A DNA stretch of 64,000 nucleotides from Mesaphorura yosii. Its lineage: Eukaryota; Arthropoda; Collembola; Poduromorpha; Tullbergiidae. The number at the start of each line of letters is the position of its first letter. The first letter of the stretch is position 1. The stretch lies in contig WIXG01000120.1 in the NCBI GenBank assembly GCA_009869945.1, forward strand, positions 62,001 to 126,000, in the 5' to 3' direction. Of the stretch, positions 37,409-52,000 are shown in pieces. Under the pieces are notes generated by a model. It searched no databases and was not told the DNA's origin. It was given only the letters and a program-made list of their open reading frames with translations. The position numbers were made by a program, and so were the translations under genes.

Positions 37409-40400
37409 TTTCTCCTCAGGATGTAAAAATAGAAAGGGATTTGTAAACAGTCACAGTTTCTCAGTTTCTGTTGGAACGCCGAGCTGGAAAGTTGTCGGGT
37501 GCTGTGGTGCGGCTTCTCCTCAGTAATTCGTTTCCGGTTCAAATTGCAGTGATCTTCCAGTGTTCGGTTGTGCAATAAAAACAGCATTTAAGTGGTTAAG
37601 TTGTGTCACTGACTCTTCAGTGTTTCTCGTCGTGAAGTGACACGTGCAGGTAAAAGCATTGATTGGTCGAGGGAATCAAGCCAGTAAGTAAATTCTTTAC
37701 AGTTTCTCTTGTAATTTAAGTTTACATAGAAAAATGACTTTTGAATGGCAAGAGTGAAAGCAAAGAATAAGTGAGACGTGCAAGCATTCAAAGTTCTTTC
37801 TCACATGTTTTGGAGCGTCGCGTCGTTTGGAGCTTTTGCTTTTATTCCATGAAGCTAAGTACTTTCGCAAGAACTTATAAAAAAAAGGCTTATCGTGTGA
37901 AACAACGAAAAATCCGATTTCATTGGATGGATCGAAGAGCAGGCAGTAAAGGCAGGCGCAACTCTGTAAAGCAATATTATTGTTATTACTGGCTATTATT
38001 CCGAGTCTTATGGGCTGGCAGCAGCAGAAACTGTATACGCTTCATGCTTTACGACTTGTAACGTTGTTAAGAACAAAATTCCGAAATGAGGAATGTGGCC
38101 GCGTTATGCAGACGAAGAGAGGACGCCCATCCTCCATGCACAAGTTGGAAAAGTAACACAATACACTGTAAAACTTTTCAATTTAGGAACTCGAAAGAAA
38201 TTGAGCAGCAGTAGCAAAAGGCAAGCAGGCAATGAATAAGAAAATAGAAAATGAGACTGGAACTGGAGAAAGTGTATGCGGAGAGAAGAAGAGAGAGCGA
38301 ATGAATGAAATAAATTGAATGCGGAAGTCACAGTCAATAAGTCTTAAAAGATACTTTCCGATGTAGTGCAAGCAAATGGCCGTCATTATTACGCCATCCG
38401 CCATGTGCATGTGTCAGGCTCCAATGGTTTCGAAGTTTCCAAAAGCATAAGGCATAATGTATTATTGCCGTTGTCGGAATATCGGCCACGACCACCGACG
38501 ATTCTTCTTCGAAACGATTTGCAATTGATTGCCGTTCATTTTACAAAAGCCATGCGAACGCAAACAATTTGCTATTTGCTGTATTTCATTCCAAAGCCAT
38601 AAGGTTTCAGCAGCCGCATCCATTCACATTTGGTTGACTGACTCGAAGAATTGCTTTCAATTAAAATTTAAACCAAAGAAAAAGTGAATTATCGAGCTTA
38701 CAGAAGGTAATGGAGAGAAAATAGAAGAATTCCGTGACAGAGGAGCCGAAGAGGCAAGGCAGAAGAGCACAAACCACAGCAAGCAAAAAATTGCACGTAA
38801 ATTAAGTCAGAGTAAATACAAAAGTTTTATTGTTTGACCAGCGAACGAGGGAAAAGGAGAAAATCTTGTATTTTATACCTCAGACTCTGGCACGGCTCGG
38901 CACGGCAGAGAACAAAGTAGTAAGGAAATTGGGCGAAATTGCAATTTTGTAGTGCGAAGCATACATCTTCGACTTATGCAACGGCGTGTGCCACGTTCCT
39001 GAGAAAGCGTACAGGAAACTAACTAAAACCTATAAAGAACAAATGAGAAAAAAATCTCTTTTTTACTGCCAACACTTATTTTCTCTTTCTCTTTGCGAAA
39101 GGAGCGTTTCTTCTTCTTCCAGGCTCAGTTTCAATAAACTTGGAGCTCCGTTTCACGTTTTCGGGAAACATCTTGTGCGGTGTGAGTTACCAGCGAATAA
39201 AATATACGTGAGACGAAAGAGGCAATGGCGATGGCAATATTGGACGAGAAGAGTAGAAGAAAATGTGATGACGTTTCCGCCCAAATTAAAAAAGGTCTCA
39301 CCACCAAATTCCGATTACGCCAAGTTAAACAGAAAAATGTCGACGTCGATCTCTGCTTTTCTGCTTTCATTAAGTCTCGTTTCACGTGAGCGAGTGTAAT
39401 TTGGGATGAGTCCATGTAAATGTAAATGCGTGGGACCAAATTGAATGAAAGACAAGACATCGAGTCAGTGAAGAGAAGAGGCATTACGCATCTGCATAAG
39501 ACACGTTTCAAAGCGTTTTTTTCTGGAACGACGATTACTTGGCCGGCCGAATTGACGACGACACGCATTATTGGAAGTTTGACGCTCTCGTATTTGTTTT
39601 TTGTGCTATTTGTCTTGGCTGGCTTGCGACATTTGTCCAAAACGATGAGTGACACGAATAAAGCGAAGATGCGGCAAAGAAGTTTAGCGATGAATCTCTT
39701 ATTTGTTTGCAGCAGCCAGCAGCTTCCAAAGTTGGTCTCGTCGGTTTATTGTCTTGTTATCCCTCCTTAAGACTTTCTTTACTCAATAAAAGTTTTCGTA
39801 AGCCCCACAAACTACTGACTTGACTTTGTCGTTTATGAAGCGGGCGGGCGTCAGCCGAGTTGTGACTGAAGTCTTGAATTTTTTTAGCGAAGGGTACGCT
39901 GGTCTGGCTACTTTGTAATCTTGCAGCGTGCAGTAAGTGCGTGCAAGTTTTGTTCTTGTTAACTTGAAACACGAACACGAAAATATTCCAAGATTTTAGC
40001 TTTGGTATTTCAAAAAGTAATCCAAATGGCGAGTGTGCTTTCGCCAATCGCAGTGGAGTTGTGCCGTGATTATTACTTCCATACTGAAGCTGGAAGCTAG
40101 CTTGTTTTCGACCTAAGAGCTTTGTGATTGAAAAAGTTTGCCGTGACTCGGCTCGTGGAAAATGCAATGAACAAGATTTTCTTCTTTCTTGCCAGCTTTT
40201 CGAAGTGCGAAGTGCTAGGCACTGAAATGCAGTGTGGCAATGGCAAATAAGGGATAAGAAAGGCACACACTGGCTTTCCACAATGGCAAAGGAGAAAGGA
40301 AGCTAATGACTTTATGGCTGATTTGTTCCTGTAACGAATAACCAAACGTGTTTTTCTTTACTAGAGGCCAACTCAGAGAAAGCTGCACTCACACTCGCAC

Positions 40401-43012
40401 GAGAGGTCAATGTGGTCGCTCGTACGAGTTCGACAAAAGTACAAAAGTCACATCCACGAGTCAGTCAGTCGGATTAATTAAATTTTCGTTGCGGAAATTA
40501 ATATCGACGATGAGACGTAATACATACTTGTTAGTTGGACCAAGTTCTTCGGAGTTTCGTTACTCATTCTTCTCTAATTAGCGTCTCGAACCGCCACCGC
40601 GTAATATTAATTTCGCAATTGAAAAGATGAATAGTCGAGCCTAAGTGCCATTTCTCTTCGTCGTTCCTTCGTCGTTCCAAGATTCCATTGTAACCTCGCA
40701 ATAATGAATGAAAAGTTTAATTTTCCATTCAAATTTTTTGATGGCGGAGGCAAAGTTGACGCAAAGTATTTTAGTAATCAAGCTGCTGCTGCGAGAGAGA
40801 CGGCTGAATAAGGAAAAAGGAATTTAGCCTGAAAAGAATGAGAAAGAAAGTCTCCTTTCGCATTACGGATTTTTATTTCAGGCAGTGGCGAACCGAGATT
40901 TATGATTCTCATTTTTATTTCTTTTCTAGCCGAGTTTCAAGCTCACGATTGTGCTTGTGTGGTGCACTTGAATTAAATAAAGTTTAGATTTCGCATTTCG
41001 CAACTGGCATATGCGCTTTCCTTCAACGAAGAATGAAACAAAAAGAGGTAAAGATTAAAGCAATTTTGCAGAAATTAAAGAGGCGTGTTAAATATTTTTG
41101 TATGGGAACTTTCTTTGCGTCGTCCACTTTTTACTCATCTCAAGAGTTGCCAGCACAGTCAAAGTTCCCGAGTATGCGGGCGCTCTAAGCAAAGAAAGCA
41201 ACCAGCATATTGATTCTGAAAGTTTCTGTGCGTTTTAATAAGTAACGATTAAATACATGAAGAAACTGGAGCTTTGCTGTCTCGGCTGGGCGGCTTTCTG
41301 TTTCTGGCTTCGCTTTGACTTTGGAAATCTGCATAATTTTAATACGCAAAGACATGACGTCCAAAGAGCAGCGCTAACAATGCTGGCGAGTGCCAGCGCA
41401 TTAAGTAATGAAAATTCTGAGGGACTCGTTAACTGAATTCACACCAGAAGAGCGATGACACTTTGACACTTTGGCAGTGTACATTGTTGCGTACAACACA
41501 AGCAGGACGTAGTCGAGAGTCGAGTACAGGATTCACTGCCAATGCTTTGCTACGCCATAATTTGGGCTCCGGTGCGTGCGGAACAGAAGATAGAAATATC
41601 ATGTATTATCTGTAGCTTGATCGCGTGCGTGTACATGGAGAAACGATTTCATGCCTTGATATCCATCAATCTAGTCTGGCCGCGTTGTGTGTCTGCTTTA
41701 AGCGCCTGCTTCCCTGCATGCATGCGTAAGAAAGCGAAGCGCCAGAAAGCTGAATTCCTCAGAGACTCAGAACTTACACTTATTTATTTTGGCGATGCAG
41801 TTTTGCCTTTGCCTTCGTAGTGCGTCTTGTATCATCCATTCTGGCTTGCTCAAGATGAATGCGGATCCTCGAATCTCTCTCGTGTAGTGCGTGCACAAAT
41901 ACTTGTGTTGATGAAATTGGAAATAAAAAAGCGACTGGAAAAGTAAATATTCCTCCTGCATGTATTCATATGTAATTTAGTCTCGGCAAAAACACCGCCG
42001 ATGCGCAGCGTCGACTTCTCGTGTACTTGAGTCGGAACGTGCTCAAGTGGCGAAAAACCCAATTTTATGGGTTGGAAATTCAATAAGGCCCAAATAAGGA
42101 AATTTTACTCAGCCGCCAAAGTGTGAAACTCAAAGAAGTGCATTGCCTTCAATTTTTCGTGTAAATCAGAAAATGCACAAATTTAGAGCAACCAAAGTTA
42201 TGCAAGGATTCAAATTCATTTATTTTATGTATTTGTGGGATTTCTGAAGAAAAATTTGCAACAATGCTGCTGCTGCGTGTTGATTCGAATTCGAACTCAA
42301 GACTGGATAAAATGCACGGAAATTTGTCCAGCTGGTGTTTCGTTCATTTTCAAGCGCAACATTTGAAGAAAATTCGACGAATTAATGCTTGCACGAAACA
42401 AAGGGTTTAAGAGTGTAATAAAAATTAGTCATGGTTAATGTAGTCTTTATGCTCCCGCGCCTCTTCAACATCTGAACTTTTTTCACCACTGTTGCACTGT
42501 AAAAAGTTTGCGTACACTTGATATCTTATTGAACACGCTTCAGAACTCAGAACGGGCTTTACTGCTTTAATGGGAATGAAATCATGGAATTAAAGCTCAA
42601 ATATCTTCCTTCTTCACGCCTTCTGCAAGCAAGATTCCGTCAGGCGAGCATGGCAGTTTTTATCTTTGTTCCTCGATTTGAATTAACAAGATTCCTCAGC
42701 CCGCCGCGCCGTGTGTTCTTAGTTTTTACTCAACTAATTCCTCTCTAATCCCTGTTCTTTCTTTCTTTTCTTAGAGCACCAGCACATTAACACGGAACAT
42801 AAAACTTTCGACACGGTTCATGGGCCCGATGAATGCTTAATCCCCATCACAGACCAGCCAAAAAGCACGGCAGGAAGACTTAATCGACAAAGAAGCAGCA
42901 CGAGACAGCATAGCACAGCCAGGGCAGGAGCAAACCTGTGCCCGACCTGGCTGACTGCCGACAGCAGCAGCGCTGACGCAGTGAAGCAAAGCTTAAGAAA
43001 ACTGTCGAGAAG

Positions 43013-46000
43013 ATGAGCTTGAGCTTCTGCTGCTGCCGCTTCACACGATCAATGGAGTGGTCATTAGTTTTAGTCCTGCACACACTCGCGCAGTTACTCC
43101 TTCAATCTTGTAAGTGCACCTGGTCCACTTTCTACTTTCTTCGACATTAATCTCCTCGCTTAACGCTTACCAAAGCTTAAGGCTGAAGAATTTGAAAAAA
43201 ACTCACTCACACTCGCTCAAGTTCCTGTCCAGTCCGGTTCGGTCTGTACTTCATTTATAAAAGACGCCAGACGCCAAATCCTCTGACAATTACATGTCAT
43301 CCACGAACAACGAACTTCTGCCATTTTCTTTGAATTTGGTCAAGCAGTCCAATATCGCGCATAAATAAAATGGACACATAATTTCATAGTCGAGCAATCT
43401 TCGTAGACGACCGCAGGAGAAAGTTCTGTGGTTCTGTGGCCTGCCTTGCCTAGATGGACGTGACGTTTGAGATATTGGATATTGAGTACTCAGTCAGAGT
43501 TCACAAAGTGTGAAATCGACAACGCCACGCATAGCCGCCTACGCAAAGGCGAAACGTTGTGGACTTTCAGATCTCTGCTGGCTGCCGACTTTTTGATGGT
43601 GTTCGGCAAACGGGCAAATTGCACCTCATTATTTTCTCTACGATCTTACTCTTACGACTACCTCTTTCGCAATAATTTTTCCTGGGACGGTATCACTCCC
43701 TTGAGTGAGTCGACAGACAACCTGATCCGGGGCAAAGGCAAAGCTCATATATGCATTATTCTCTGTATAAATTCAGTTCAGAACTCAGAACTCTTTCAGC
43801 ATCTTAACTTGTATTTTGGCACACGAAACACGAAATAAAAATATTCACCCGGAACTCTTTCTCACTTTCTCCGCTCAATTTATTCATTCAATTTTAAATG
43901 TTATGCGCATCGCAATGAAAGGAACGAATTACAGCGCGACAGAGGAGCCCCAAAGGCGTCTTAAAACAGGGCATAGACCCGACAGGTCCAGAAAAGCTGC
44001 GCCGGGCGTTGACGTTTTAATACTGCATGATCGGTTGTTAACCAGGAATAAAACAAGGCAGGCAATTTCGAATTTCACCGATGAAGATACGGAGGAATAA
44101 CGTATTCATATCATCTCACGGAACTTTAAAAATTCATCCACACATTTGTATCGTGTGTGTTGCGCTCTTTGCATGAATTCATGTATGAAATTAACTGGGG
44201 ACAGGTTCACCCATCTGCGTGAGCAGAACGAGAATCTCTTTTGTGCTGTGCCCTGTTTGTGGACAAATTTTCTATACAATGCACCGGCACAAAGCTCGCT
44301 GTGTGCGTGTTACATAATTTTATGCGTTTCTTGTAAACGGCACTTGCAACAAGATGTTCCTCTTCCCTACATAAAAAATAATAATCATCATTTATTTTAC
44401 GACCACGGCCAGGAACATACATTTTCCATTTCCCATTTTGGCTCTTAACTTTCATCAAACTATAAAATAAAATAAAGGCAGTCTCCTTCCTTTCCTTTCT
44501 GCGTCCTTTCTTTGAGAGATCACCTGCAGTAGCTTAATGTCTGCTCTGCTCTGTTCTGAGCCGTTGCAACATGAATTAGTGGTGCAAGTTTCTAGCTGAT
44601 GGTCCAACTTAAATTCGGCACTTTGCTGTTACGGCGCGGCTTACGAGCACCTTTAAAACCAATTTTGTTGTTTACGTTTACACAAGAGTGAGAGCGCTTC
44701 AATAAATTGATAAACAAATGCGAGGCATATTTTACGATTTTTCATAACGCAATTTTATGTCGGAGTATTGAATTAAGGCCTTTACGCAGGCTTTCACTGC
44801 TTTCACAACTTTTACAGTTTAAACGCACACAATTGAATTGGAGCGTCGAAGTGAGTAGCAAGGCAGCTAGTTTATGGATCACTTGCCTCACGCTCGCATT
44901 ATTCCACTGCTCTCAACATTTACAGCTTCCGCTATCTTGTTTTTATATTCTTCTGCTTGCCTGAATAATACTTTCACCTTCTTATTGCTGCTATTCCTGT
45001 TGTTGTGTTTTCCTACAGACTTTGCTTCTTGCGGTGCTAGAATGGAGCTCGAAGGCCCTGCCCTCATCTCCACTCCGAGCCCGGTGACTTACTTTTCCAA
45101 CAACGCCGGACTCACTTTGTCGTGCTTGGGCAAAGGTCAACCACCTTTAAGCGTCGCATGGCTGACTGTCAATGGTGATCCATTACCGCAACTGCCTGGG
45201 CTCAGGTAAACTTTTTCTCTGTTCCATCACAATTTAGAGAAATCCAATCTCAGTCAGTGTATCAACCATACAATTGAATTCCATTCCGCAGCGAAGAAAT
45301 TTGCAACAAAAATATTCCGACCGACCAAAATTATCATTGTCAACTGACACCGACACCGCAGACTTCATTTCTCTGCTTGACTTTCTCCATTTTCTATTTC
45401 TTTTATTGTAAAGATAGATAATAAAAGTAGAGAACGGTTTCTATTTTTTGTGCAAAGCAAAATGATGGAATACAGTGGAGAAGAAAGTGACAGGGCGGAA
45501 GCGAGAGATCCGACTGACTCTCAATCGACTGACTACATTTCAAAGTCGGTGCGGTCGTAGAAAGAGATTCCTTTCGCATTCGTAACTTTCCGTTCGAGTG
45601 AAACGCCATGATTGGGCAGATACTTGTTTTTAGCACTGGCCAGGCCCCTCGTCACCGTCACTGTCTTTCGTGTTCATTGTGGTTAAATAACTTTTGGAAA
45701 ATATTGAGCAATTGTCTTTAGACTCATTATTCAGCCATCGCGTTTCTCCTCGGCTGATGTTGGTTATACCGTTTTTTACGGAACTTCATTATTTTGAGAT
45801 CTTGCATCGTACATACGCAGTCTTCAGTCTCCAATGTAAACGAGACAGTGCATTCTGGAAAGGAAATTAAGTTGAATCCTTCGGAAGAGTCGAACCAACA
45901 CCAAAGCTAAAGCCTGCTCGTTTCCTGAAATGGAATTGTCTTGCCTCTTTGTGAAGCGCGTTTCGTAGCGACGAGCAGGCAGAGACTAGAAAAATTCTAT

Positions 46001-49000
46001 TTGTATAAAAAGTCATGGAGTTGAATAAAGTTCTGCCATGCTCGCATTCGCATTTCACATTCACATTTCCATTCAAAACGCCTGGAGGATAAATGCATGA
46101 ATGCTTGCAAGGAAAACATAATTCGGACGAAGAATGTAAACAATTTTAAAGCAAAACCACAAGCACAAACTACTTTGGTCCCTCCCTTCCAGATTGAATA
46201 CAAACTAAATTGGACTCGGGAATTGTGAATTGAGTACGTATTTGGAGAGCATAAATACTTTGAATATACTACTCATAAGTAGATTTTTGAAGTGTGCTTG
46301 TGTTCGCCACGGTTAATTGTGCAAAGTGCAAGGCAAGCTTTTTGATTGTGAATAAACAGAACAACCTTGCAATAATTAACAAATCTGAATGAATGGCAGT
46401 GGCATTCACATTTTCGATTTAGAAAGTTTGCAGGCCACTTCACACACGCTCACATCATTAGCTAATATCTTCTGCATCCGCATTCTTCTCTCTGACAATC
46501 TAATAATAATGTCATGCTGAAATCCACAAAGAGCCATAAATCAAGCCAATTCGCTGTTGGACACGAAAAGAAAAGGACGTGGACGGCCCGAAGGGAGAAA
46601 TAAAGTAGCAGAGAAAGTAAACTAAAACTTTGTCCTGCTAAAAATGTTTAACTTGATGATGGCAACCGCCGGAGCACTTTCTCGTGCTCGTGCTGTGCAG
46701 TGTTTATTATTAAGCGAACTCTGCTATCATTATTCAAACTATTTATTTTACGAGAGATGACCCGCCGCCGCCGCTGCCAAAGAATTATAACCCGAGGTTA
46801 TTGCCAGGCTCACATCGCAATTATTGTTCTAGTCTTTTGTCCTGGCCTGAAAGAAAGCTCCGCTTCGTCCGAAAGAAGTTTCTCTGATTACGAGTATAGA
46901 AAAGCGATAAAAACTTTCTGCATTGTGTCACCATTCATTTTCTATTTTGGTACTCTCTGGGCTGGCTGGGTGGCATATATCACATGACATAAAAGCAGTA
47001 TAACTATATTTTGACATGCCTGTGCTGAAACTGAATTAACTGTGAAAGCTTTTGCCTTGTATTGTCATGTCAAGCAGTAAAGTAGGAGATTGAAGGTGAC
47101 TGAAATGAGTGAGCTTAACTTGATAGTCCTGAGCCATGGCAGGCATGCTTTGACCATTCTTCGGCTTGTCGAGTCGCTGGCAGCAAGAAATTCTGTCCCG
47201 TTCACAACTGATGACTCATTTAGAGCTGCTGTGCTTAACTTCCACTCTTCCATAACTCACGAGCAGTTAATACCACACATTACCGCCGCCTCCGCCATCG
47301 AGCTTCCAAGTCGTCTTCTGAGGGAATGGGACAGTGATTTATGATGGCGACCAAGAATTTAATTTCACTATTTCACAGCAACGCAACAGCAGACAACTGG
47401 ATGCCTTTCTCTTAAAAAAGCTGCAGACTGCAGAGAGCAACACAACTACGACAAAGCTATAAACAGGCATAAATGTCGCGGCACCTGCAGTATGCCAGTT
47501 TAGGTCAACAGAAGAGAAAGAGAAATGGTTACTTTCTGGTCATATTACTGTCGCGACGAATGATTATATATTAAGACAAGAACTGCAGTTCGTACAAGCC
47601 AAGCCATGCGCAGTTACTGATTAATGCGGTTGAAATTCCTTGACTTAAGTTTGTAACATCAAGATGACTTGGGGATCTTGGTTTTAATTAAGCGCGAAGG
47701 GTAACAGAGCCTAGTCAACTGTCAAAATGTGGATATGCTTTTTTTTTGCAGGGAAATTCTTCAGAATGGATCACTCTACTTTCCGCCATTTCGACCGGAA
47801 GAATACTCAGTAGACGCTCACAACGGGCAGTTGAGGTGTTCTGTAACAAATCAAGCTGGAACATTAATCAGTTCCATATTTTCCGTCCGATCTGGTAAGC
47901 CAACTGCCCATGTAATAAAATAGAACCGTGAATGCTTTTGGACAAACGGATAAAGCATTGCCTCGTCTTTTCGGTTTTTCGCAGTGGTAGACAGTTCATT
48001 TGATTTATTCATAACTGGAAGTCAAGAAGCAGACATCATAGAAAATAACCCCACAATTCTACATTGCAACCTGTCCCCAACTTCGTACTCGGAGTTTGTG
48101 CAAATTCTTACTTGGAAATTGGTAGACCAATTTGGGTATCAAACTGATGTTGCGTCAGATGGAAAAAGGTTTAGTGACTCACTTATTCCATTAGCTAAAT
48201 TCTACCACTTTACTACACTATTTTGTTCTTTTACTTTGTTCGTAGATTTCAAATTACTCCAAAGAAGTCCCTCATCATTTTTGCAGTTACCCAAGAACAA
48301 CAGCTGTTTGTTTGTGTGGCACAGAACACATTGACAAGGAAGACTCAGTCCAGCTCACCCTTTCTCGTCAAAGCCAGCAGAGGTAAACATTTTCAGTCAA
48401 TGCAGCAATCTTGCCCCCTTTAATAATGTTCTTGATGTCTGTCTGTCTGTACAGCACAACTTTATATGTGCTAACGACGTTCAGCGCTGCAGTTCATTGA
48501 AAACAAGGGCCCCTGCCCGAGAAACAAACCCCGGCCGAAGGCCGGCTAGCCTTCGGCTATTTAACATAAGACGAAGAGATTTATTACCCCTAGAACACAT
48601 AACCGATGAAAATCATAGACGATCACATACTTCCAAACCGCGAAGAATGCTTTTACTATTGTAGAAGTTGTGTAATACTGGACCTCTCATTATTAACGAT
48701 GTTCCCCATTAAACTTCGCTTGAAATCTTCAGTATTTTCTTCAAAACGCCCAATTGCCACACTTTCTTCGATCTTCTGATTGATTTGCAGTCTTTCCATT
48801 CCCTTCAAGTACAAAGTGTTGCAAATCAATGAATAGTTGAATAGATGCTAGCAAATTGGACAGTTTAAGTGTACTTCGTACCTGTGTGAACTGATTGACA
48901 AACGAAACATGCTTTTCCAGGCAATCGCCCACAGCTACTTGAAGGTGTTCGCTCGAACTGTCCAAGTCCCTCAGCAAATCCACCTGTTTCGCAATCTGTA

Positions 49001-52000
49001 ATAAAAACACCGGCAAAACTAAATTGAAAGCATTTTGACGCTTACGCAACACTATTTTCACGGTCCGCCTCCACATACATTAAGGGTTTGTAGTTGAAGA
49101 ATTTGCTCCAGTTGCTCGTAAAGGACAAGATTTCCAGCAATATAGTTCTCAATTAAAACGCACTTTCCCTCGAAGTGTTTGCATCTTATAGCAACACATC
49201 TTGAACAAGAACAGAGATCTTCATCTATGGCATTTAAAATGCAGAAAGGAGTGAAACGATGCCAATTAATTAAACATTTCAGCCAGATAGGTTAACTAAC
49301 CAAGTTCTTGTATTGAGCCACCATGTCGAGGCTTTGCACGTCCAGACAGAGATGAGATTAACTTAGCAATAGGACTGAAAATTAGCCAAAGAAGAGTCCT
49401 GAGTGATGCATTCATGATGTCTGGAACAGAGAGATGCTTGATTGGTCCGAAACGGAAATCTAGATAAGACCTACAAGATAGGTTAATATATTCTACAGGC
49501 GGACAGACTCAGTGATAGGACTTTGAACTTCCATTGTGCACTTACCAAATTCCACACACAAATTGCGCAAAAAACAGGATTCTTTCAAGCAGGACCAGCG
49601 AGTTTCATAAATTCTAAATTAAATTCTTTTCCAATTAGCGTGTTTGTAACAGCAGCAGAATAGAAAGATAACGGAACCAGATTACAACCAAAGTACAAAT
49701 GTGTGCCAAGGGCCGAAGACGTTACGTTTCTTCCGATTTGGAAAAATTATGCTCAAAATTCAGCTTAGGTAGATTACTGGAATGAACTTAGCAGTAAAAA
49801 TACCTTCACGTCCTTAACTTTTTCAAGAAAATCCTTCTGGCTCGGTGCAGCCTATTTTTCTCACCAGTATGAGCCTCAAAATTACTTGTGACCGATCCAA
49901 CAGCAGCTATTAGTGTGTTTGTACTAAATTTCCTATTTGCTGTCCTTTCCACGTAGGGAATTCCGCCGACAGAAATCCACCGAGTTATTCAGGGAGCAAG
50001 GAGCAAGTGGTTACGGCAAAAGTGGGGAAGTCAGTTCAACTGATTTGCCCAATTGTTGGCAGTCCCCCAATCAGCTTTCGGTGAGTGCAACCGCTCTTAT
50101 CTTCGTGTAGATCCTACTGAATCCTGAAGCTGAAAAATATCTGATTTTGTTGCAGCTGGGAGAAGTTACTGCCCAACTCCATAAAGGTGCCTGTGGTCAC
50201 TGGTGTTAATGTGATCGTGCATGGACCTGTTCTTAGTTTAAGCAACCTCGAGCTGTCCCAGAACGGAACGTACCAGTGTGAGACTCTCAACGCGTTTGGA
50301 AATACGTCGAATCAGTTTCACCTGCTGGTCAACGGTGCTCCAACCTTAATTGTGGAACCTAAGAGGAAGTTGCTTCTGCGTCTGGGAAATTCGGTCGAAT
50401 TGATATGCAGAGTCTCGCCGGCTGCATACCAGCACGCAGAGATTACGTAAGGACACGACACGCCATTCCTCTTCGTGCGCGCCCTAAACGTGGTCGACTT
50501 TTTGAGCAGGTGGACCAAGAACGGTAAAGGTATCCTGGAGAAGGGGCCTCGTGTTAAGCTGTCTGGAAACAGGCTTTTCATCTACAACATTCAGTGGGAC
50601 GACCAAGGTACAAGAACGCTGAATTATACTTGCCCTAAGACTTTAGTTATTAAGTAAAAATTTTATTCCTTCAACAGGGATTTATCAGTGTTTCGCTCAA
50701 ATTGATGAGGAGTACATGCAGGCATCAACCTCCCTTTTCTTTGAAGGTAGCAATACTTTTAGTAACCTCTTTCGAAGTATTTCTATCTTACAAACGTAAA
50801 TTTATACAGCTTCCGAGCCACAACTTCAGCAAACTTTCATCACGCAAAGCTTGCAATCTGGTCCATCAATTTCACTCAAGTGTTCTGGAACCGGGAATCC
50901 GCTGCCAGCAATCAGCTGGTTTGTGGATGGTCAGGAATTATCGTCCAACAATGTGCGCGAAGACCCGCTTGAAGCACGATATTGGGGAATTTCGGATCGT
51001 TACAGCATCGGAAGTTTTAAGCTGTTCAACGAAATAATTTCGCATATCAACATTACAAGCGTGCGGATCGATGATTCTGGGCGCTATGAATGTAAGCTTT
51101 GACCACACTCTATCAGATTTTGACTTATAGTTTATAAGAACGTACTGTTTTTGCAGGCCGAGCTTCCAATTATTTAGGAACCGCGTCGTACTCTGCGAGG
51201 TTAAACATTTATGGTAAGTACCGCAGTTTTATTCTGCAGAAATGCTCGTATGCTAATGACTACTGGACTAATTGGATTGTTTCTGGGTCATGTCAGGTCC
51301 ACTTTACATTAAGGAAATGCCCAGTCTTACACTTGTAGCAAACGAAGTTGCCTTACTGCCTTGCTTATACGGTGGATATCCGGTGGACAAGATTACGTGG
51401 AGAAGGAACTCCCAGGACTTGTCGCAAACGAAACAAGAACGATTCACGATTCTTTCCAATGGGACGTTAATGATTAGCAAGTTAAGCAAAGAGTCAGACA
51501 AGGGACTCTACCAGTGCGTCATCTCAAACAGAAAAGGAGAAGTTGCGTCTGGCGACGTGACAATCAACGTGATGGGTGAGCCAGAGCAGAAACAGAAATA
51601 GAAAATAAATACTTGCACAATTAAAAGTTAGTGTTTTAATGCATCCACATGCACTGATTGTAAACAGATCCTCCTGTGATTTCCCCGTTCAATTTCGATG
51701 ACAATCTGATTGAAGGACAGCGAACGTCCGTCACTTGCAATGTAATTTCCGGAGACCTTCCGATAGAAATAATTTGGTCGAAAGATTTTCAGATTATACC
51801 AAAACAACTCGCTATTGTTGAGACAAGAGTCAAGTTTCTGAGCTATTTGATATTTGAAGAGCTGCGAAGGGATCACAGCGGCATTTACACGTGCAGCACG
51901 TCGAACGCTGCAGCAACGAGGAATCACTCCGCCATATTGGACGTGAAGGGTATGTTAACTTATTTGATCAGATTTTACAGATGGAACAGAACCAACAGAT

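Larger units (their letters stand above)
31189..43012. other. 12 kb gap between Sec31 and Dscam with no supportable gene
   Basis: Open frames here (the longest are 199, 192 and 174 codons) lack homology, splice continuity and domain patterns, and several are low-complexity (runs of Leu, Ser or Lys). I see scattered short tandem repeats (listed separately) and AT-rich sequence but no RNA gene or transposon. Upstream untranslated exons and enhancers of Dscam could lie here, as the Dscam 5' introns are also long. Confidence 0.5.

Noticed and set aside
39131..40281. Two 174-codon minus-strand open frames
   Set aside because: They have random-looking composition with no homology, splice chain or start context; frames of this length are expected by chance across 12 kb.
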